Source: Agelaius tricolor (lineage: Eukaryota > Chordata > Aves > Passeriformes > Icteridae). From it: DNA of 64,000 nt. The stretch spans positions 110,870,381 to 110,934,380 of the forward strand of contig JALJCS010000001.1 in NCBI GenBank assembly GCA_023055355.1, in the 5' to 3' direction. Made by a program: the position numbers and the translations under genes. Positions 11,027 to 24,000 of the stretch are shown one piece after another. Each line of letters opens with the position of its first letter. Position 1 is the first letter of the stretch. The notes beneath the pieces are model-generated. The model saw nothing but the letters and a program-made list of their open reading frames with translations, searched no databases and was not told the DNA's origin.

Positions 11027-14000
11027 TTGGCTCAAGGTGAATGAGAAAGGAAGCTAATTATTTCCATTGCAATGAGCAGTAAATTCAACTCAAACTGCCT
11101 GTGAAACAATCTCTTGAACTATTCTATGTTGAGATGGAATTAAGATCTAAGCTAAAAATTAAAACTCTCGCCTTTCTTTTTCGTCTGCTTAGTGCCTCTC
11201 TCTGAGACGTACTTGCCATTTTTGCAAACTTATTTTAATCCAATCATGAGAAATGTATGAGACTCCCCAGTACAGGCACTGAAAAGGGTTCATCAATGTG
11301 CCTAGCATGGCTGGAGATGGGATGCATCATGTGGGTTGGTTTCCCATTCCATAACCTGTTGGTTTTCCACAGTAAACCAAAATAGAAATTGGTTAGTGGT
11401 GCTTAATATTTCTGTGCTGGCCAGGCTGTGGACAAAGTCCAATACCTGAAAACACCCTGAGAACACCCCTTTTCCTGAGCTGCTGTCCTCACTTACCCCA
11501 AATCTTGAACATGGGTGAACTCGTGGGAACATGCCCCAGGGAGTTTGCTGTGATGTAATTAAGTCTGAAGTGCTGTATTTAGCCAGTTTTGGCAACTTTA
11601 GTGGAGAAAAGTCATAGAATCTTGAAAGAGCTGGAAAAATGGGGTTTAAGTCTCCTCACATGTCCTCTTAGGAAGGAAACTACAAAGTGCATCCATTGTT
11701 TGGGAATGTGAGAGTCCAGTCATGAACCTGGGGAGCTGCACTTTGACAAAGCTGGCACAAATTAGAACAGAGGCAGCTTAGGGGCATTTTGCTTTCAGGA
11801 ACAGAATTTCATCTGCCAGTTTAGGACTGTGGATCTCTCATTTCAGTTTCTTGATCTCTCCAGTAGTTAGGGGCAAAATACCTTGTCTTCTTATTTATGT
11901 ACTTACATATATGGATAGCCTGAATTCCAGTGATTTCAGGGGGAATTGAAGCTCTTTGTGATTTTAGACCTTAGTTGCCTTAGCGCCCCAAATACAAAAT
12001 TAGACATGAAGATGCTTCCTACCTTCTTGGGCTTTTTGGAGAAAAATCCTGAGCAGATTGGGGTGATTACAGGTTTAATACAGACATACAAATCCCTCAG
12101 ATAGGCAGCTAATATAGAGTACACACTCTTGATTCCTACAACCTTGCAGGCATTTGCACTGGCACAAAATGAGTGCCAAATAGAAGTAAAACTTGGATTC
12201 ACATAATTTTTGACCCTTTTTACAAACAAAAAACAAAACAGACTGTGAGGCACTGGCAGTTCAAAATAGAGACACATCTCAATATCCAAGAGCCTTGTGT
12301 TTTCAAAAGTTGGTTACAAACTGATGTGAAAACTCAGCCCAAAATAAAGAAGATTTGATTTCCCTCTTAGGTTTTTCTTAAGGGAGATGTGAACAAAAGC
12401 TTAATTTTATTTTGCTAATTACTTTTGATGACGGTCAGTCTTCTGTGTCCCTTTTTACAATAATCTTTATGGTAGCTACTCTTCCATTAATTATCCCAGT
12501 AGGAATAAATATTCTCAACATAATAATAGCATCATACTCTAGTGCAGGAGGGAAAGAGATTTTTTTCCCCTGTATTTATGAGTGACAAAAGGAAAAAAAA
12601 ACTGGGAAAAGTAAAAATTCCATTCTTGCGTCTTGTTTAACTAGTGCCCCCTCTTGTGGTGCTTTGGCAGCAGTACCAAACCCCAAAATCTAATTTTCTG
12701 AGGTAAAAAAAGTCAGAATGTAGTATAGGTTTGTTCCAGAGGTGATTTAAACACAAGGTATAGTAAAATAGAATAAATTACATTAAATGTGCAATCAAGA
12801 GGAGATAAATCAGGTGTCCATATTAGAAAAAAGAACAGTGTTCAGGGAACAAGGCAGGGAGGACACAGCAGACAGGAGAATAGGATGTGCCTGCCTGCTA
12901 AAATCATTCCCCTTCCCTTCTGAACTGGACTTCTTGCTGGTGAACAGCTCACTGACATTTTAGTTACAACCTTTCTGAAATCATTGCTCATTCGAGCATC
13001 CCATCCCTCCTTTCTCTCTTCATTTCCCCTCTTCTCTCTCCTGACCATCTTTCTTTTTTTCTTAGTTTCCCTTTCATCTGTAGCATTAGTTCTGCACTTT
13101 CTCTGCTCTCCAACTTTTTTTCCTTGTTATTATCTCCACAAGCCAGGCAGACACCTCAGATCCAAAACAATGCCCAGCAACCCCTTTTTTTTTTCCTCCT
13201 TGTTTACCACCCCCAGCTTGGCTTTTCAAAATCACTTTATAAAGACTCTCTGCTGATGCAGCATTCACTTTCCTTTCAGATTAATTCTATCTGTGCTGGC
13301 AGGAGCATGAGGAAAAAATAACCCCAAAATGACCATTTTGAGCAGTGACTCGCAGGATTCTTCCTGGAGAAGTTTTAAGCCAGGAGATGTATCTTGTTCT
13401 ACAGGGATCTCTGTCAACTTCTCTTTTTATGCATTTAATGTTCTTCCCCAGCGATAGCCTAAGGGTGCTTTCACTAAACAATTAATGTAAGGCATCTCCT
13501 GGGAACCTAATGGGTATTTAGCAATAAGTTCACTTCCAGTGAATTGTATAATGTGATATTTTGACAATGGATATAGCGAGGTTCTTGAAAGGTGAAGTTT
13601 TCTCCAAAGAAGCACTAAAATATCTCACAGAACTTCTGATAGCATTTTGTGGGGTGGAATGGGATAGAGAGTGGGTCGGAAGGAGTAGGGAATTTAGCAG
13701 AGTGTTAGTGCTGTTGTACAATATGTTCTTTAATTTTAGTGTCATCCTGTAATAATGTTCACTTTCACTAATACAATGTACAAGTCGTAATCTATTAGCG
13801 AAAATAAAATTTGCTGTGACATTTGATATGAAAGCCGCTAGCAATGAAGGATGTAGTACTGCAAGTGATATTTGTATTATGTTAATAAAAAATGATATTA
13901 ACATATGAAACTAATACTAGGCAAGGAAAAGTGTTTAATATTAAGGCTTGAAATGTAGAAAGTAACATGAAATCTCCAGTCTGGTCTGATGTTGCTGTGT

Positions 14001-16296
14001 TCAGAATCACATTGAGGAGACTGGAGGCAGCAAGTTTTTTAAAAGGCAATTTTTTATTGTTTTTAAAAGTAATTCCATGAGTTATCACAACAATAATTTA
14101 GTATATTAACCCAGTCATTTAAACATAGAAGGTGGCATTTTTATATAAAAAAATTGCAGGGCATGCATACAGCATTGGATATTTCCCTACAGGAATTATT
14201 CTCACTGTGTAATCTAAATAAAACTAAAACTTCAAAGATGGGGTGTAGGATTTTATGGCATTTATCTGTGGTGTGACAGCTTGCAATCTGCAAAATATGT
14301 CCAGCACTGTAGGATTGTGTGTGCAACATTTTTACAGAGCCAGTCCTCTATAGGGTACAGTGTGATATGGTTTCACAAAAAAGAAGTTGCAGATAGGTAT
14401 GTACATAAAATCAGCTCATTTTTTTCTTCTATTTATGCACTTGAAGCAGAACAGATTGGAGGGGTTGTTTTATTATTATGCTTTTTTCTAAGAGAACCAT
14501 GTTATAGTAGAACTGAATAAATCTGAATCTAAGATACATCTCTATCAAGCACATACATACATAAAGGAAGAAAAATAGAATGAAAAGGAAACAGATTAGA
14601 AGAGAAAACTGGACTTCTGGGTTTTTTACAGTAAAAATTAAGCAAAATTAAAGTTTTACTTTAAGCAAAATTAAAGTTTTACTTTAACCTTTCATTGTTC
14701 TCATGCACAAAATAACATACATCCTACAAACAATGAAACTACAAGAAACAATACAAAAGCAAGAAAAAAGTTCTCAATTCAGTTAGCCCATTTAACCCAG
14801 CTGTAAAGGATATATATTTTCTTTTGCTAATAAATTTAAAAATAAGAATTATCAATCTAGGTGGACTCTATTTACTGATTCACTGTAGATTTTCAGCTAT
14901 GATATAATATTGATTTGATTTTCCTTCTAAAACAGTTTTTCAAGGTATTCAGAGTGAAGTCTATGTGATATCTAACATCAGAGGCATCCAGCAAATGATT
15001 CTAAAAGTGCTTTATTTCACAGGGTCTGTCTTCCCTTCTCAGGCTTTATGTTAAAATGAAGCTCGTTATCATATTTTACAATTTTTTTTTTTCAAATATG
15101 GGAAACAATATGTTAAGATTTAACAAGGACATATCTAAGCAATGAAAGCATGCAAGTTCTGTTATTTTTATAGGAGCCATTTCCATTAAAAGCAATGATA
15201 ATTCTAATATTTAGCATTTAATTCCATTAAAATGCAATAAGACATAGCTTTTCTATGTATATTTTTTTTTTGTTTTACTCATTTTGCAAAATTAGAATAT
15301 GAATCATAGGCTTACAGCAGCCCTTATCCCAATGTCTTAAGTTTCTACAGATAATCTCAATTAGGACTAAACTGATACATGGTCAAATACACACTCAACA
15401 GAACAACAAAAAATGCAGGAAGGTAAAATAACTGCAAAGGCTCTTTCCTGAGCTGTGCACATGGTTATTAAAGTAGCACCCTTATGGCAATAATTTCTGT
15501 TCAATAAATGTAGCCTAAGGATTTCCAAGTAATGAATTTTTCCAGCTGAAACTGTAAATGAAGACTCATTCCTTTCTATGAAAGATGTCAGATTCTGGGC
15601 CAGTGGAAATTGGTGTAGTTCTGTTAACACCACAGAACTCTGCTGATTTACACAGTCCAACGAATACGGACCATTTGTCTTATAAAACACCTCAATTTGC
15701 AGGACAGAATCCAGCAGAGTTGTCCCTTGCAATGCAAACATTTCTCAGGCTGTATTTGCAGGCTGATTTATCAGCTCAATATTCCAATGCACTGCTTTAA
15801 CGTTCAGAGACACGAGTGCAGCATTAGTCTATGTGCTAAACACAAGCATAAATAACAGTTGATGCCCAGAGCCTTAAACCTGTGCACATATATTCAGCTT
15901 CAGCCTCTCGACCTTAATGATCCACTCAGAATTGCACATGAACACAGAATTTGTAGCCTTATGCTCTAACAGATTTCTGTCTGCTTATTTTTGTAGAGGC
16001 AGAGCATAATCACGGTTAATCAGGGTAAATATGGAGTGTCTTAGCTGAAGGCTGTAGGATTGCTCAGGATTCAGATATCTGAGTGTTTCAGGGGGTCCAC
16101 ATTTCAGGCAGGCTGCTCTCCAAGTCAGGGTTTGCTCTTGAGAAAGTGTTTGACTGCAGAGAGGTTACAAAGATACTCTTCTGCTGAAAATTATTTTCTT
16201 GAACTTGTATTAAAATCCTCACTCTTCACTCTTTCTTCCTCCATCCTTTTTTATTCTCTAGCAAGTGCTACAGTCAAGATAGAGCCAAGGTAGATT
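11027..16296. other. Intergenic DNA, no gene recognised
   Basis: AT-rich DNA with no recognisable exon. It includes an exact 23-bp tandem duplication at 14641 and a stretch around 13430-13930 that looks like a conserved non-coding element. Open frames of 110-124 codons occur on the minus strand near 11.9-12.3, 13.5-13.9 and 15.4-15.7 kb, but none has a domain, codon bias or splice structure that I recognise. Confidence 0.5.
14641..14686. repeat. Tandem duplication of a 23-bp unit
   Basis: The unit starting 'agcaaaattaaagtt' and ending 'actt' plus 'ta' occurs twice in direct succession (14641-14663 and 14664-14686) with no visible difference. This suggests a fairly recent slippage or duplication event. 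Confidence 0.9.
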
Positions 16297-16761
16297 TAGA
16301 ATCATAAAATCATTGGGGTTGGAAAAGAATTCCGTGATCATCAAACCCAACCATTAACCTGCCACTGCCAAGCTCCCCAATAAATCATGTCACCAAGTGC
16401 CACATTTACACATTTTTGGAACACTTTCAGGGTGGTGACTCCACTTTTTCTCTAAAAAGCCCATTCCAATGCCTGACCACACTTCAGTGAAAAGACTTTT
16501 CCAAATATCCAGTCCAAAGCTTCCCTGGTGCAACTTGAGGCCATTTCCTCTTGTTGTATCACTTGTTACAAATCCCCTCCTGGTTACAACCTCCTGTCAG
16601 GGAGCTGCAGAAACTGACAAGGTTCCCTCATTGATTCTTCTTTTCTCTAGATTAAATTGGATTAAATTCCTGACCTGCTCCTCATCAGGCTTGTGCTCCA
16701 GACACTTCAACTCTGTTGTCCTTCTCTGGAGCAGCTCAATACATTTCAGACCTTCTGAAAC
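16297..16761 (-). mobile_element. CR1 LINE fragment (~460 bp), minus strand
   Basis: Opens 'agaatcataaaatcatt' and 'ggggttggaaaagaa', then 'tgatcatcaaacccaacc', 'caccaagtgccacattt', 'ggtggtgactccacc'-like and 'agcccattccaatgcctg', down to 'ttctctggagcagctcaa'. This is the reverse complement of a CR1 subfamily different from the 'ccatgggcaggg' type. Several indels show that it is old. Confidence 0.93.
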
Positions 16762-17337
16762 CCACACCTATCATTCTTTTGGTTCCCTTAATCAGCATCC
16801 AATGTTGCCTAAATCTCTCTTTCATGGCTGTTTCCTGGAGAATTCTCTCCTTCATTTTTACTTGATTCTCACTGGGTGTTCATTCTGAGTAGCTCAGCAA
16901 TTAGGAAGAAAAATGTCCAAATTCTCTCACTTATTTACAAATCTAAAAGGTGGAGACTCATTTTACTGAGAGATCTACAAAGTAAACTTCATTATCTCTG
17001 GAAAGCACTCTAAGATGTCAGTAAAGATGAGTGATTCAGATGGAAGAGAGGCATGGGGCAGAAAACCCTCCCCTGTGGCTTTTATAGGAAAAGCCATTAA
17101 TAGGAACTGCTTCAGTGGGGTTGGACAGGCTGAGAGCAAGAAGGGGAACAGCTCTGAGTCTGAATACTCCAAGAGTTCCATTTGATACCATTTCTGCCTT
17201 GTCAGCTGGCCTTTTCTTATTATCCTCATCAAAGGATCCCAACTGAGGATCAAAATTTGCATTTTGTTGGGAGCATTTTTTTTTGAGGCAAAGTTGTTTT
17301 CTGGGGCATTGAATGACTAATGATGGTGAAAACTTTA
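16762..17337. other. Intergenic DNA, nothing recognised
   Basis: Unique-looking sequence between two minus-strand CR1 fragments. Two overlapping minus-strand frames of 68 and 95 codons have no recognisable motif. Confidence 0.5.
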
Positions 17338-17640
17338 TGTGTCACAGAATCACCAAATGGCAGAATGAGTGATGCTGGAAGGGACCAGAGTGGGTCTTTC
17401 AGCTGGTCCAACCTCCCTGCTCAGCAGGGTCATCCCAGAGCACAGGGCACAGGATTGTGCCCGGACAGTTCTGGAATATTCCCAGTGAAGGAGACTCCAC
17501 AGGCTCCCTGGGCAATCGGTGCTCGGTCACTGCCCAGGCAAGAAGTTCTTCCTTATGTTCAGGTGGCACTTCCTGTGCATGTCAATTTACTTTGGAGTGT
17601 GTGTTCTTGTCCAATAACCATAAGGTGTTATCCTTTAAAA
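17338..17640 (-). mobile_element. CR1 LINE fragment (~300 bp), minus strand
   Basis: Starts 'tgtcacagaatcacc', then 'ctggaagggacc', 'tccaacctccctgctcag', 'cagggtcatcccagagca', 'caggattgtgcccgg', 'gagactccacaggctccc' and 'aagttcttccttatgttc'. This is the reverse complement of the CR1 subfamily with the 'ctgctcagcagggtca' motif. The open frame across it is a CR1 by-product. Confidence 0.93.
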
Positions 17641-19667
17641 GTAAATAAATAAATAAAATAAGGCACTTCACTAGGAATACTCTGGTTTTCCTCTAATTTT
17701 TTGAACAAAAGTTACATGCTATGGAAAGTTACCAGGCTGTGGTGAGTTATAGTCTTGCTTATGATAATAATGTTCTTCTTACATTCCTTTATAAAATGGA
17801 ATTAGAGATCTTGTTAACCTTATTGCAGAAAGCTGAATGTTGTATGTGAAATATTGCATTTAATTGCCAAGCTAAAAAAAAACCAAGCTAGAGGTTATTC
17901 CAACTAAACCTCTGTTCCTGTCTGCCCATTTCTATCAGAGGCTGAGTAGTTAAAAGAACAAAACACATTATTGGAATTAAAATTTTTAAAATGCACTGCT
18001 GCAGTTGAAAGAGAGCAAGAAGAATCATACAAATAAGCTGCCAGTATTGTTTTTTCTTTTTCCATTACATTGGAAAAATTAAAAAAAAATCTTTGCCGAT
18101 GACATTGCTGCTTAATAATAATTTCATCCATTTGTGATTTATTTTTAAAAGACAGATTAACTTCTTTCTCTATTAAACACACCACAGATTCCTTAGTGTT
18201 ACTGACATCAAGTTACCCTTTTTGAGGCAATAGCATCACTTTAATGAACATACTTGGAAGCTATTTTCTCATCTTATGAAAAAGATGGGAACTTTTTAAG
18301 CTACCTACTTCCTATTAGAACTGGTGCTTCTGATTTATGTCTTCATATCAAAATGTGGCATGAAAATTTGATCTAATAGGATAACTCACAATAAATATGT
18401 GGTTTTTGAGTGTAAAACCAGCTAGTACTAATTTGAATTTGCATATTGATAAATTATAAATGTGTTTATTAATTTACTGACAAGAAATATGTGCTTGAAC
18501 CGTGCTTCAAAGTTAATGGAAAATTACCAAATAGTAGGTGCCAGAGAGAATACAAAATGGGGAGCATGGTGTTTTCCTAGTGAAGACCTCAAAATGTACT
18601 TTTATGCAGGGTGTCTTTCCAAAAACATCCTTCTCAAGCTTGTCTTGATACTTTAATATAAAAGTATTGATAACAGTCTTGATAAAAGTCTTGATACTTT
18701 AATAAAAAGTATAAATCTGCATGTATTCCTCACTAAGTTGCTGTATAATCCAATCTGCTTCCTTTTCCTTTTGAAGTAATTGTAGACTTTTTCAGTTTCC
18801 AAAGGGAAACATCCAACCTTAGGTCAACCAAGGATCACTGAATTGGAACATGGGAAGAAGAATTCCAACACCTGGACTGAATCAGGCAGCACAGAGACAA
18901 CCTGGGTGTCTCTTGTCCCAGGTGAACACCTCAGCCCTGGACTCTGGGCTGTTCTCCTGCATTCCTAAAGCTGGACAGAAATCCTCTCTTCGACCTGAAA
19001 AAACTCTTCCCAAAGCAAGATGTGTTGACAAAGTTATTTTCCTAGAGTGTATTTTTGTTATTAACATATCACCCAATTATCTATAACTTAGTTATAAACT
19101 AATTCTGCTGTCTGTTGTGCCTAAAGCTAAGCTTATATATAAAGGTTTTCCAAACTAGGAATAAATAAGATGGCAGGCAGGACCCTGATGTGATGCACTG
19201 TGAGAAATTTCATTGGCTTTAATGGTGCATGTAAATTTTCACATGACCAAAGTTTTAATGAGTTATGACTTACACTTTCCCAGTAAAAGTCCATCCTGTG
19301 AAAGGTCCAGTTATCCCAGCTCTTAGGCTAGCAGCAAAAACTCTAAGGGCAGTGGCACCAAAGGCTGATGGTAGCCTACAGCACTTGGTTCTGTTGTGCC
19401 AGAACAGAAATAAATTCTGGAAAGGGCTTTCCTTAGTCATTCCCTGAAGGAGCAAGTGTCTCTCTCCCTCTTTTTCCTGACTAGAAGTCAGCTCAGTTAT
19501 CCACCTCTTCAGGCCAAGATTAGCCTTTGTGAGCTCTCCCCTGAGGGTCTGTTTATGTGCACACACAGAGACATAAACAGAAATGGTTTTTCTTCAAAAA
19601 GCCCAGAGAAAATCAAGTTACATTGCTTTCCTCTGCTTAACACAACAGCTGTCCTCCCAAAAACTTT
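17641..19667. other. Intergenic DNA, no gene recognised
   Basis: AT-rich sequence with a short (AAAT)n stretch at its left edge (17641-17660). Around 18645-18712 there are repeated 'gtcttgata' groups with 'actttaata', a degenerate local repeat. No coding exon is visible. Confidence 0.5.
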
Positions 19668-19832
19668 CACAGAGTCACAGAATGGTTTGGGTTGGAAAGG
19701 ATTTTAAAGATCATCTAATTCCAATCCCTGCCATGGGCAGTGACACCTTCCACTATCCCAGGTTGTTCCAAGCCTCATCCAACCAGGTCTTAAACACTTC
19801 CAGGCATGAGACATCCAACTTTTCTAGTGACA
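19668..19832 (-). mobile_element. CR1 LINE 3' fragment, minus strand
   Basis: Begins 'cacagagtcacagaatgg' and 'tttgggttggaaagga', continues with 'agatcatctaattcca', 'ccctgccatgggcag', 'ccttccactatcccagg' and 'ttgttccaagcc'. It fades after 'cttccaggcatgag'. It is a 5'-truncated relic. Confidence 0.94.
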
Positions 19833-20953
19833 GTGAAAAGGCAGCTGTTGCCAGGTCACACTGACCAGTACTGAATCAGAACCACCTTGGATAAGTCACT
19901 TGGAAAATGCACACACAATTTCAAAGAAAGTAATGAAAAAAAAAAAAAAAAGAAACCTGGGAAAATTTAGGGACAAATGGAACCCACCAAATTGAATGAA
20001 TGTGAAGTTCAGTGTGACCACTCTGGGTATCTGAATGCTGCACTGAAAATGCTTAGCATACACAAGATTGAGCCAGTGTATAACCAGAATAAGATACATA
20101 AACTTCACTTTGGAACCTACTTGGTTCCATTTTTATAAAATGCCATTTTTATTTGAGTAGCTTTGTGGGGCTTCTCAATTCTGCCTGGTTAGTCCTTGGC
20201 CATCCGTCCCTCATACATCAGGAAATAAAAAAAAATATCAGCTCAGACATTACACTAAAATAGATTTCCAGTTAAACTCCCCTAGGCTTGGAGAAGAATG
20301 GTCTACCCCTTCTCATTTTCCTTGTTTCCAAAGTCAGTGTCTAAATCAGGATATGCATTCCTTGAGTGAACTAAGTTTGGACTTCCAAGTCTCTCTGACA
20401 AGAAGAGTTTTGGAATTGTTCAGATTCATCCTGAACAACCTTCTCTGACAAAAATCAGCCACTTGCAATGGCCAAACAGCAGTTTCTCCTTGGTTTCTCT
20501 TCTTTGGCCATTTGCATGTTGAATTCTCAGGAGTTGCCTTTTGCTCTGTTCCACTTACACTTAATTTTTATGTATTTTTTCTTAATAATTCACTGGAAAA
20601 TAGTATCTCAAATATTCAGTTCATCTGAAGTCTTTCTGTTCCAAATATGACAGTGTATCTTACAGTAAAAAGCCTTTATCTTATTTTATTGTTGTATTAG
20701 CTAATAATTAGCAAGGAACAACCTGATGACTCATGCAATGTTGGTAACAATCTTTTGCAGGAGGTCCTGATTAAACGTGGGGGCTGTTTCTACATGTTGA
20801 TTAATTTATTAAGCTGTGAAAATATACCTCAAGTTCTACAAATTAGATTTATATCCTTCTGTCTGAGAAAAGACACAAAATAAGATACATTTTCTGAAAG
20901 CTTAAAATAAGCTTTAGACCACTGCCCTTCACAAAGATAAAATGGTTACTATA
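19833..20953. other. Intergenic DNA, no gene recognised
   Basis: Contains an A run near 19.94 kb and AT-rich unique DNA. The interval 20690-20830 has several TAAT cores and 'tgatgactcatgcaat', and is listed as a possible conserved element. No exon is recognised. Confidence 0.5.
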
Positions 20954-21086
20954 TCATAAAATCACAGAATGGGTTTATGTTGAAAGGGATCTTAAAAATC
21001 ATCTAGTTCCAACAGGCCTGCCACAGGAAGGGATATCTTGTACTAGAACAGGTTACTCAAAGTCCCAACCCACCTGACCTTGAAAC
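20954..21086 (-). mobile_element. CR1 LINE 3' fragment, minus strand
   Basis: Opens 'atcataaaatcacagaat' and 'gggtttatgttgaaaggg', then 'aaaaatcatctagttcca', 'ggcctgccac' and 'aacaggttactcaaag'. It is a short, diverged 3' end in reverse orientation. Confidence 0.88.
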
Positions 21087-24000
21087 AACATATAAACAAA
21101 ATATTCCATAAGCTGTTCAGCCTTGTATAAGTGAGGAACTTCTCTAAATCCGCTCCAGAAGAAATATATAGAGACAGGCAGGTATCTGGATAACACACCT
21201 GGAGGTAAAGGCAGATTATTTTTCCAGCTGTCAACGCCACATGCTCAACGTTAGGACCCAAAAGTCAACCCCTGCTCTTTCCATCCCATGCCTCATCAGA
21301 AGTGACATGGTTCCTGAAACTGCACTTGCTGACTGAAGTCAGTGGGCAGCTTGCCACTACCTCCATTGGAAACTGGGTCATTCCTGGCTGACAGTGGAGT
21401 TCAGGACACAGGGGCCAGCCCACAGTCCCAGATGTGCATGGGGTCTGCAGGACTAACTGGAGTCAAAGGCATCCAAGAGGAACAGGGCTTTCTGGGCAGA
21501 AAAACAAGAGGAATTAAAAAGTTGCCATTATAATTTAATCAATTCCTAACCAGGACTGTGATTCATGAAAAGGAGACTTGCATTCTGCCCCCTTGGTTTT
21601 CCTCCCCCGCCAGAGGTACTGAGAAAGCATCCACTTACCTGTAGTATCTAACAGGTGAATAAACTATTTTTGAAACCATTAAGGTGTCTTTTTTTCCCTC
21701 TTCCTCTCACAATAGTAAATTAAATCTCCTCTTCACCTTCAGTACCAGCTTCACTCTTTTGAGAGCTCTGCAGAGCAGAGCAGGTAACCAGGGTGCCATC
21801 AGCTCTCACCGAGGGTGACTGTGGAAGTGGCTTCTCTGGAACCCATGGATCATCCTCCCCTAAACCTGCAGGGATGAGGGATGAGACTTCTGTCGTGATC
21901 CCTCATAGTAATCACTCTTGTTTGCATCCAGGACAACATAAATTTGGAGTGATTTAAATTACTTCATTGTTTCCTATACAGACAAGGAATAAACTGTATC
22001 AGTGGTGTTACGCAAGCGGCCTCATGTTCAACATTTCTTAAAAATTGTCTTGCAAAACAAAACAAAACAAAAAAAAAAAAAAGTTTTTGTAATGATAATT
22101 TTGCATCTCTTGAGATAATCCCAGGCATGTAAACTACTTGCCACATGCATTAGAAGCATGTTTTTCTTAGTCTGCAGGTAGCCCACTCTAAATATAGAAA
22201 GAATAAACAGAAAAATATAATGTAAATAATATATATATACACAAATATGCTTGGGGATAAGAGCTTCCTACATAAACCTGTTTTGAGTTACTCAGCAGTT
22301 TGTACAATAGTTATAAAATATCATTAAGCTACATTTTTGGTTGAAGGATGCAGTCAATAGATTTAGTGAAAAACCCCAACTTTCTAAATAATCTGGAAGT
22401 CTGTATAGGTTGGTGCTCTCCACTTCCCATAGCTCCTGTGCCCTCTGAATCCTCCTGCAGTGCACATGTGTGCTCTGAGTAAAAAATTCCATAGCAAGAG
22501 CAGAACTGCAACATGCAGGGCTGATCAAAGCATAGTGAAATTAACTCCACATTAAACACTCCCAGGGCTGAATGAGTCACCAGAGGAACTATTTCAGTGA
22601 GAACAGTGAATTCCAAGGCTCTAGTCACTCTGTAGTCACAGGGATTTCTGGAGGCCATGGGTTTCTCACAGCTTGCAAAAGCAATGTAGATGTCTAGCTT
22701 AGTCTTAAAAACCACCTCTTAAAGACCCAGAGTTAAGTGAGGTTACTGGTGACTGAAAATTTATGATTTTTGAAAGCTTTGGGAAAGTTGATTATAATAT
22801 ATAAAGAAATAAAGCCAATGCATACATAAACCCTTATTTGTAAGACCACATTTTTTAGTTCTTTCCCTTCTGCCTTGTCCTTATGTTGAAGGAAGGAAGG
22901 AAGGAAGGAAGGAAGGAAGGAAGGAAGGAAGGAAGGAAGGAAGGAAGGAAGGAAGGAAGGAAGGAAGGAAGGAAGGAAGGCTATATTTCTATATTTTTCA
23001 AAAGTATTTAATAACAGGAAATTTGGGACATCATGCATTCCCCAAATCATTAAAAGTCTTGCTTTGGACTGTACTTTTTCCTAATATGTTTTCTTGTTCC
23101 ATTTGGAAATTTTGCTGGGGAGAAAAATAATTTTAGGCGATTTTCTTCAGGTTCCAGTGCCAGACATTCAGTCAAAGCATGGTTTCTACACTGTTGCAAA
23201 GCCACAGCAGGCAAATTAATTACATGCAATGTGATGCATGAAATCCAGTGAGGCTTCAATAGAACAGACACAGACAAACATTTTGGCCACTTTGCAGGAG
23301 TTGTGCCAGGGCTGTGATGCATCTTGACATCACAGAATATTCCTGGGATTGCATTCCTGTCTGGTCTATATTTCTACCTGGTGTGTTCAGTGTGAATGCA
23401 AACAAGTTCCAGCCACAGTCTGCAGCAAGTTCCCTCAATTTTAACAGGACAATGTCCACACATGTTTTTGATGTGCTCCTAGAGATGGTTTGTTGATACA
23501 GGCAAAGCAGACAAGGACTCTATTGACAGATAACTTAAAGAGTTTTGTAGTTGAACCAGTAATTCCTATAGATCCTCCTCTCTGGAAGAGAAATATAATT
23601 TATCATTTGTGCAGTTTATAATGACCATAAAGCTGATGTCTGTCTCTGATCATCACAGTGGAGAAAAACCAGTTTTTTATTTCCTTATACAGCTGTTCCT
23701 GCAAAAGGAGGTATCAGGATTCATGGGTTAATAAATCTCTTAAGTAATATTTTTCTTCTGGAACTACTGCCATGGTTGTTCCAAGTAAAGTCATGGAACA
23801 GCTTTCCCAGTTATTTGGGATTTCTGATCCCAGGTGGGTTTTTTCCCACTGGCTCCACTTTAATTACTCTACTGAATAAACCTGGACTGGCTTTTCAGGC
23901 TTTGCTCATTCGGTAATAAAGCACATGATTTCTTGTGCTGACGGTGACAATTAGATATTTATTTTGTTCAGAAATATTCTTCTGGTATGTCCAGGCTCTC

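Noticed and set aside
11936..12289. 117-codon minus-strand frame, Phe, Ser and Lys rich
   Set aside because: AT-rich, no recognised domain, no splice sites or start context. Treated as chance.
15367..15741. 124-codon minus-strand frame
   Set aside because: Composition is not obviously artefactual, but there is no family match I can name, and an overlapping plus frame exists. Not enough to call a gene.
22888..22980. Regularly spaced repeats that might suggest a CRISPR array
   Set aside because: The repeats are contiguous tetranucleotides with no spacers, in a vertebrate genome.
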